This document shows positions 60,101-64,000 of a stretch of DNA of 64,000 bases, piece after piece (the stretch's first letter is position 1; the number at the start of each line of letters is the position of its first letter). The stretch is from assembly GCA_038380795.1 (NCBI GenBank), contig CM076263.1, positions 10,220,709-10,284,708 of the forward strand, written 5' to 3'. The notes below the pieces were generated by a model that was not told the DNA's origin, ran no database searches, and saw only the letters and a list, made by a program, of their open reading frames with translations. Source of the DNA: Pyrocephalus nanus (taxonomy: Eukaryota > Chordata > Aves > Passeriformes > Tyrannidae). Both the position numbers and the translations under genes were made by a program.

Positions 60101-60381
60101 CCGTAATCTCAGTATGGTCCTACCTGTTGTGATTCTCCCCAAAGAGAGAGTCCTGTCAGGTTTTCAGTCAGTCTGCATGCTTCCTGGATACTGGCACCTA
60201 TGAGATCTTGTTCTCTGCTTTGTTACCTCTTCTCTCCAATGCTCCTTGGCACCTGGAAAAAGTAGACCAGCCTTCCTCCACCAAAGTGATCTGAGAGGAG
60301 GCAAGTGCAGCACCAGTTCCTTTGGACTTTTCTTGATGGGGAAAAAAAAGTGATGGTGTAATAGCTGTATGAAGTGTATTT
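54181..60381. other. Intergenic downstream of SUB1
   Basis: AT-rich unique DNA with no supported exon. It contains the unclassified unit at 58370-59100. Confidence 0.7.
58370..59100 (+). repeat. Unclassified unit: GC-rich block then ATCATT-rich block ending in AATAAA
   Basis: 58370-58790 is clearly GC-richer than its flanks and ends with donor-like CAAG|GTAAGG. 58880-59040 has many irregular ATCATTA/ATCACTTAAT words. AATAAA follows at 59048-59053. The layout could fit a decayed ERV leader/LTR or a non-coding RNA gene. I recognise no family. Confidence 0.35.
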
Positions 60382-60855
60382 CACAGAATCATAGGATGAT
60401 TTGTGTTGGAAGGAGCCTTACAGATCACCCAATTCCAACAGCTTCCACTAGACCAGGTTGCTCAAAGCCCCATCCAACTGGCCTTGAACACTTCCAGGGA
60501 TGGGGTATCCACAGCATCCTTGGGCAACCTGTGCCAGTGCCTCGCCTAATAATAACCAATCTAAATCTGCCCTCTTTCAGATTAAAGCCATTACAGCCTT
60601 GTCCTGTCACTGCATGCCCTTGTAAAAAGTCCATCTCCAGCTCTCTTGTAGCCCCTTTAGATACTGGAAGGTGCTACAAGGTCTCCCTGGAGCCACCCCA
60701 ACTCTCTCAGTCTGTCTTCATAGGAGAGGCGCTCCAGCTCTCTGATTATCTTTGTGTCCCTCCTTTGGACCCGGGCTTAACAGGTCCAAGACCTTCTTGT
60801 ACTGGGGGCCTCTGAGCCAGGTGCAGCACTCCAGATGGGAGTCCAATTTCTACTC
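60382..60855 (-). mobile_element. CR1 LINE 3' fragment
   Basis: Complement of the CR1 3' end: CACAGAATCATAGGATGATT, CTAGACCAGGTTGCTCAAAG, TTGTCCTGTCACTGCATGCC, GCACTCCAGATGGGAGTCCA. Internal small deletions. Confidence 0.92.
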
Positions 60856-63800
60856 CAGTAACTTGTTCCCAGATGAACACGCACCTCCTGTCTAAGAAAA
60901 CGGTACAATTGCATTCTGAGCATGAGGAAGGCTGGCTTGCTCATCTCTGGGTTATCTATTTTACTCCCATGTTAGGTGAGAGGCAGGATTATGCTCTTCT
61001 AACCACTGAGATTTTGAGAAAATTTCAGACCTACTTTGCATAACTCTGAAGAGAGGAAACCGTCTCACAGTTTTGTCAGCATGAATGTATATACAAAGCT
61101 TTCCAGTCTTATCTTCAAGGACCTGATGTTTAAGTTATCCTGGAAAATCTAAATGTGCTGCATAAGGAAGGGGTCTGTTCTTGCTTTCTAATATGTCAGG
61201 AAGGAAATGCAGTGAGAGAGGGGTGTATGGGCAGTGATCATAATTTACTGGAGATGTATTTCTTAGATTTTTCCAGTTTTCTGGCAGTTAAGTTGAGCAG
61301 AGCTGCAGTACAGGGCCAAAATGAGACCTGTACAATTTTTCTTTGCCGACCTTCCCTCTAAAGAGGTTCAACCTCATATAACTTTATTTGATTTATAGCT
61401 TATAGGTCTCTTTCACTGTCAAGATAAGACAGGACATGACACTGTTAATCTTTGCTCTGGTCGTGTTCCAGGGTCCTCTTGGCTGTCTTTGGGGTCTCTC
61501 AATGTCCAGAAGCTTCTTCTTGGTGTGTTCTGTTTGCACATGGGTCACTACAGACAATTCAACCCAGAAAGTCTCCTCCCTGGTCAGACTAGAAGCAGTA
61601 GTGCTCTAGGGCAGAGCCAGCCAGCAACCATGTGCTGTGAGAGGGCTCTTGGCTGACAGTGAGGAGGAGTTGGATGTGTCTTACTGTAGATCAAATCTCA
61701 CTATTTCCAAACGTCTGAGACTTCTGAGGAATTCTGAACTCTTCTTCAGTTTTCTTCGGCTCCAGTTGGCAGTAGTCAGCTTTTAACCATCTGGCTTCTA
61801 ATTTCTTCTATCTCATGGTAATTTCCAACTATGAGGGAGGAATCATTATTTTTTGTATTTTTTTTTTTTTAATTATTATTTATTTTACCATCTCTGTGGA
61901 ACTGGGATGCATTTTCTTTGTTTGAATGGTGCACAGCTAGGAGAGATGTGACATTTCCGTCCGGAGCCTCTTGCCTCCAAAGGGTGAGGAATGACACTGG
62001 ACACACACAAAGAGCTTTCAGGTCGACACGGAGGTGTGCGAGTGCAGCCAGCCACTAGATGTCAGCATTATTTTAAATATTAGCAGCTGAGGTACCAACT
62101 GGCCATTCCTGCTTAAAATGTGCTGATGTGAAGTTCATTTCTGACAACATGAGATTTGGTAACCAGTACCAAGAGACTACAGGCTTTCGTATTTGTGAAA
62201 TGCTTAGTGACACTTGTGTTGTTAGCAGCATACCAGGGTCAGTTTTCCTAATAATTTCCCACATTTTTAGACCTCACAAAAAAAGACATGGATACCTGCT
62301 AAAACAGCTGAGAACAGGGTGGGATTTCATAATAATACTTCTGAAGTTCAATTGTGCTTGCATTCAATCATGAATCTGTCAAACAGGTGAGGGAGGCAGG
62401 TCCCTGCCAGCAAAAATGCTTTTGTATCTGGGACCCTCTCTGCAAAGACCTTCCATGTGCGGATTAGGGCTGCATTTAGGAGGAAAGTCAGCTAAATCAA
62501 TTTAGTGACTCACTGATGCAGAAAAGATACAGGCTTCTTCCTCTCCCCAATGCTTTTCAAGTGGCTTACTTGGTAGAAAATAACAACAGGCAAATAGTTT
62601 TCTTTTGGGGAGAAGATGATACTTTTCTCCTCAGATGTATCAGCAGCAGGGGTGAGACTGCAGCTGAGGGCAGGAAGAAAGAAAGGCAGAGGGACAATTC
62701 TTTTACAAATGCGAGTCATTAGGTTTTTCCTAATTTCTGTTTGCTTTCTTTGCCTGGGAGGCACAATATCTACCTGTCCTGTACGATACTTGATTTCCAT
62801 CTCTTCTTGCTCCCTTTGCTTTTGACAAATATTCCTTCCTATTTCCTGGGTAGAACTCAGTTCTGTCTGCAGTTCTCTGTGCCAATTTTCTTGTCCTCAA
62901 GAGAGGACTAATCCATTGTTCCACTAATCCATCTCTTCCCATTCACATCACTCTTAAACATTTCCTTTTTCTCTATTTCCCACAGTAAGCAATTTGTAAA
63001 AGTGCAGTTAACTCTTTCTCTATTTCAAGCCTTGTATCATTGCTTCAGTGTGGGGTTTTTGTGCAGTCATTGGGTTTGTCTTGGCAGATCTCTTTATCCA
63101 TCTTGACATTAGGAGTTTAAGAGGAGTTAAGAGTTGGCTGGAACAAATGGCAGAGGGCCTGCAACTGTAAATCCAATAGGACAAGGGCTCTCTGGTGAAG
63201 AACTAAATAAAATGTCAGTGCTAAACAACTATTAAAGAATAACATGATAATAGTTCATTTCAGGCTCTGCTTCATGTCGGCATTGAAACTACCTCTGCTG
63301 ACTCACAAAGGACATATAAACTCCCATTCTCTTCCTTTTTGGTGTATTGTTATGGTTCCCATGTTGCATAGTTACTACACAGTTCATCATTTTAGGTGGT
63401 TTATAACATTTTTGATTTTCCATGGGCTGTTGGATGCTTCTGCTAGGCAGATCTTTTGCTGAACTCTAATTTTATCTATTAACATGATTCACTCAGGGTA
63501 AATCCCACTTGACTTTCTGGAGGAAGGAAAGAAGTTAGCCCCTGTGGCTTGTGAATCCCTTTGTCTCAAATGTATCCAAGATGAAGAGGTTTTGAATTGT
63601 GATTGAATCCTATCCTCCCTGAAGCCCTTGCATGTTTTGCAAAATTGTTATGTTTGGTAGAATCCAGTAAATACCAGACGTATATTTTATTCTGACTTGG
63701 GAATTTCATATCCTTCTGGAACAAAATACTTTATTTCTCACATGTTTTGACTACATTATATTGGCGCCATTCTTGTCACTCCACTTAAAATTGTGTCAGC

Positions 63801-64000
63801 ATTCTCATTACAAGTTGTTTTTCAGAGATTATAACTTGGACATAAAAATTTGCTTCCACTTAAAAACTTGGTCTCAGCCCAGAAATAATTAAAAAAAAAA
63901 GAAATGCAGTTTTTCAATATAATTTATGTTATTGTTTTGGGAGGTGAAGAGAAAATAAAAAAGCTAGCAATGAAAAATGACAGAGTGTGCATTACAGTTC
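60856..64000. other. Intergenic, no gene seen
   Basis: AT-rich sequence with a T-rich run at about 61857-61885 and a weak CTCF-like word, CCACTAGATGTCAGC, at 62052-62066. No supported exon, RNA gene or repeat family. Confidence 0.7.

Overview
This window is vertebrate nuclear DNA, almost certainly from a bird. Two conserved genes carry typical intron/exon structure. The dominant interspersed repeat is the avian LINE CR1, truncated at its 5' side, with ATTCTATGA-like 3' ends. There are also avian-type ERV LTRs beginning TGTCCTGGTTTTGG on the sense strand. ZFR next to SUB1 matches human 5p13.3, which is syntenic with the avian Z chromosome, so a Z location is likely but inferred. Layout: (1) 94-24237, minus strand: the first eight coding exons of ZFR, an RNA-binding zinc-finger protein. 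The first ~501 residues are encoded here and the gene continues past the left edge. Intron 2 is 15.6 kb and holds most of the repeats in this half. (2) ~23500-24600: the ZFR CpG-island promoter, with a duplicated NRF1-like plus ZNF143-like module. (3) 24600-38380: intergenic DNA between the divergent ZFR and SUB1 genes. It holds a CTCF-like site, CR1 copies, simple repeats and a degraded 6.8 kb endogenous retrovirus (29753-36589). The provirus keeps both LTRs, RNase H, integrase and Env remnants but no gag. (4) ~38390-39130: the SUB1 CpG-island promoter. (5) 38550-~54200, plus strand: SUB1 (PC4), apparently complete, with a 126-residue protein in four coding exons and a probable long 3' UTR. 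(6) 54200-64000: gene-poor DNA with one CR1 and an unclassified GC-rich to AT-rich unit at 58370-59100. The two genes act separately. ZFR is a post-transcriptional regulator that binds double-stranded RNA and influences splicing. SUB1 is a single-stranded-DNA-binding transcription coactivator and repair factor. Their neighbourhood reflects old synteny and not a shared pathway. I found no CRISPR array, bacterial-type system or clear new host gene. The most unusual items are a three-level nested transposon (11555-13085), a provirus whose two LTRs are near-identical in U3 but about 16% different in R/U5, tRNA T-arm-like hairpins in the proviral leader, and the duplicated ZFR promoter module. All coordinates and identity counts were made by eye.
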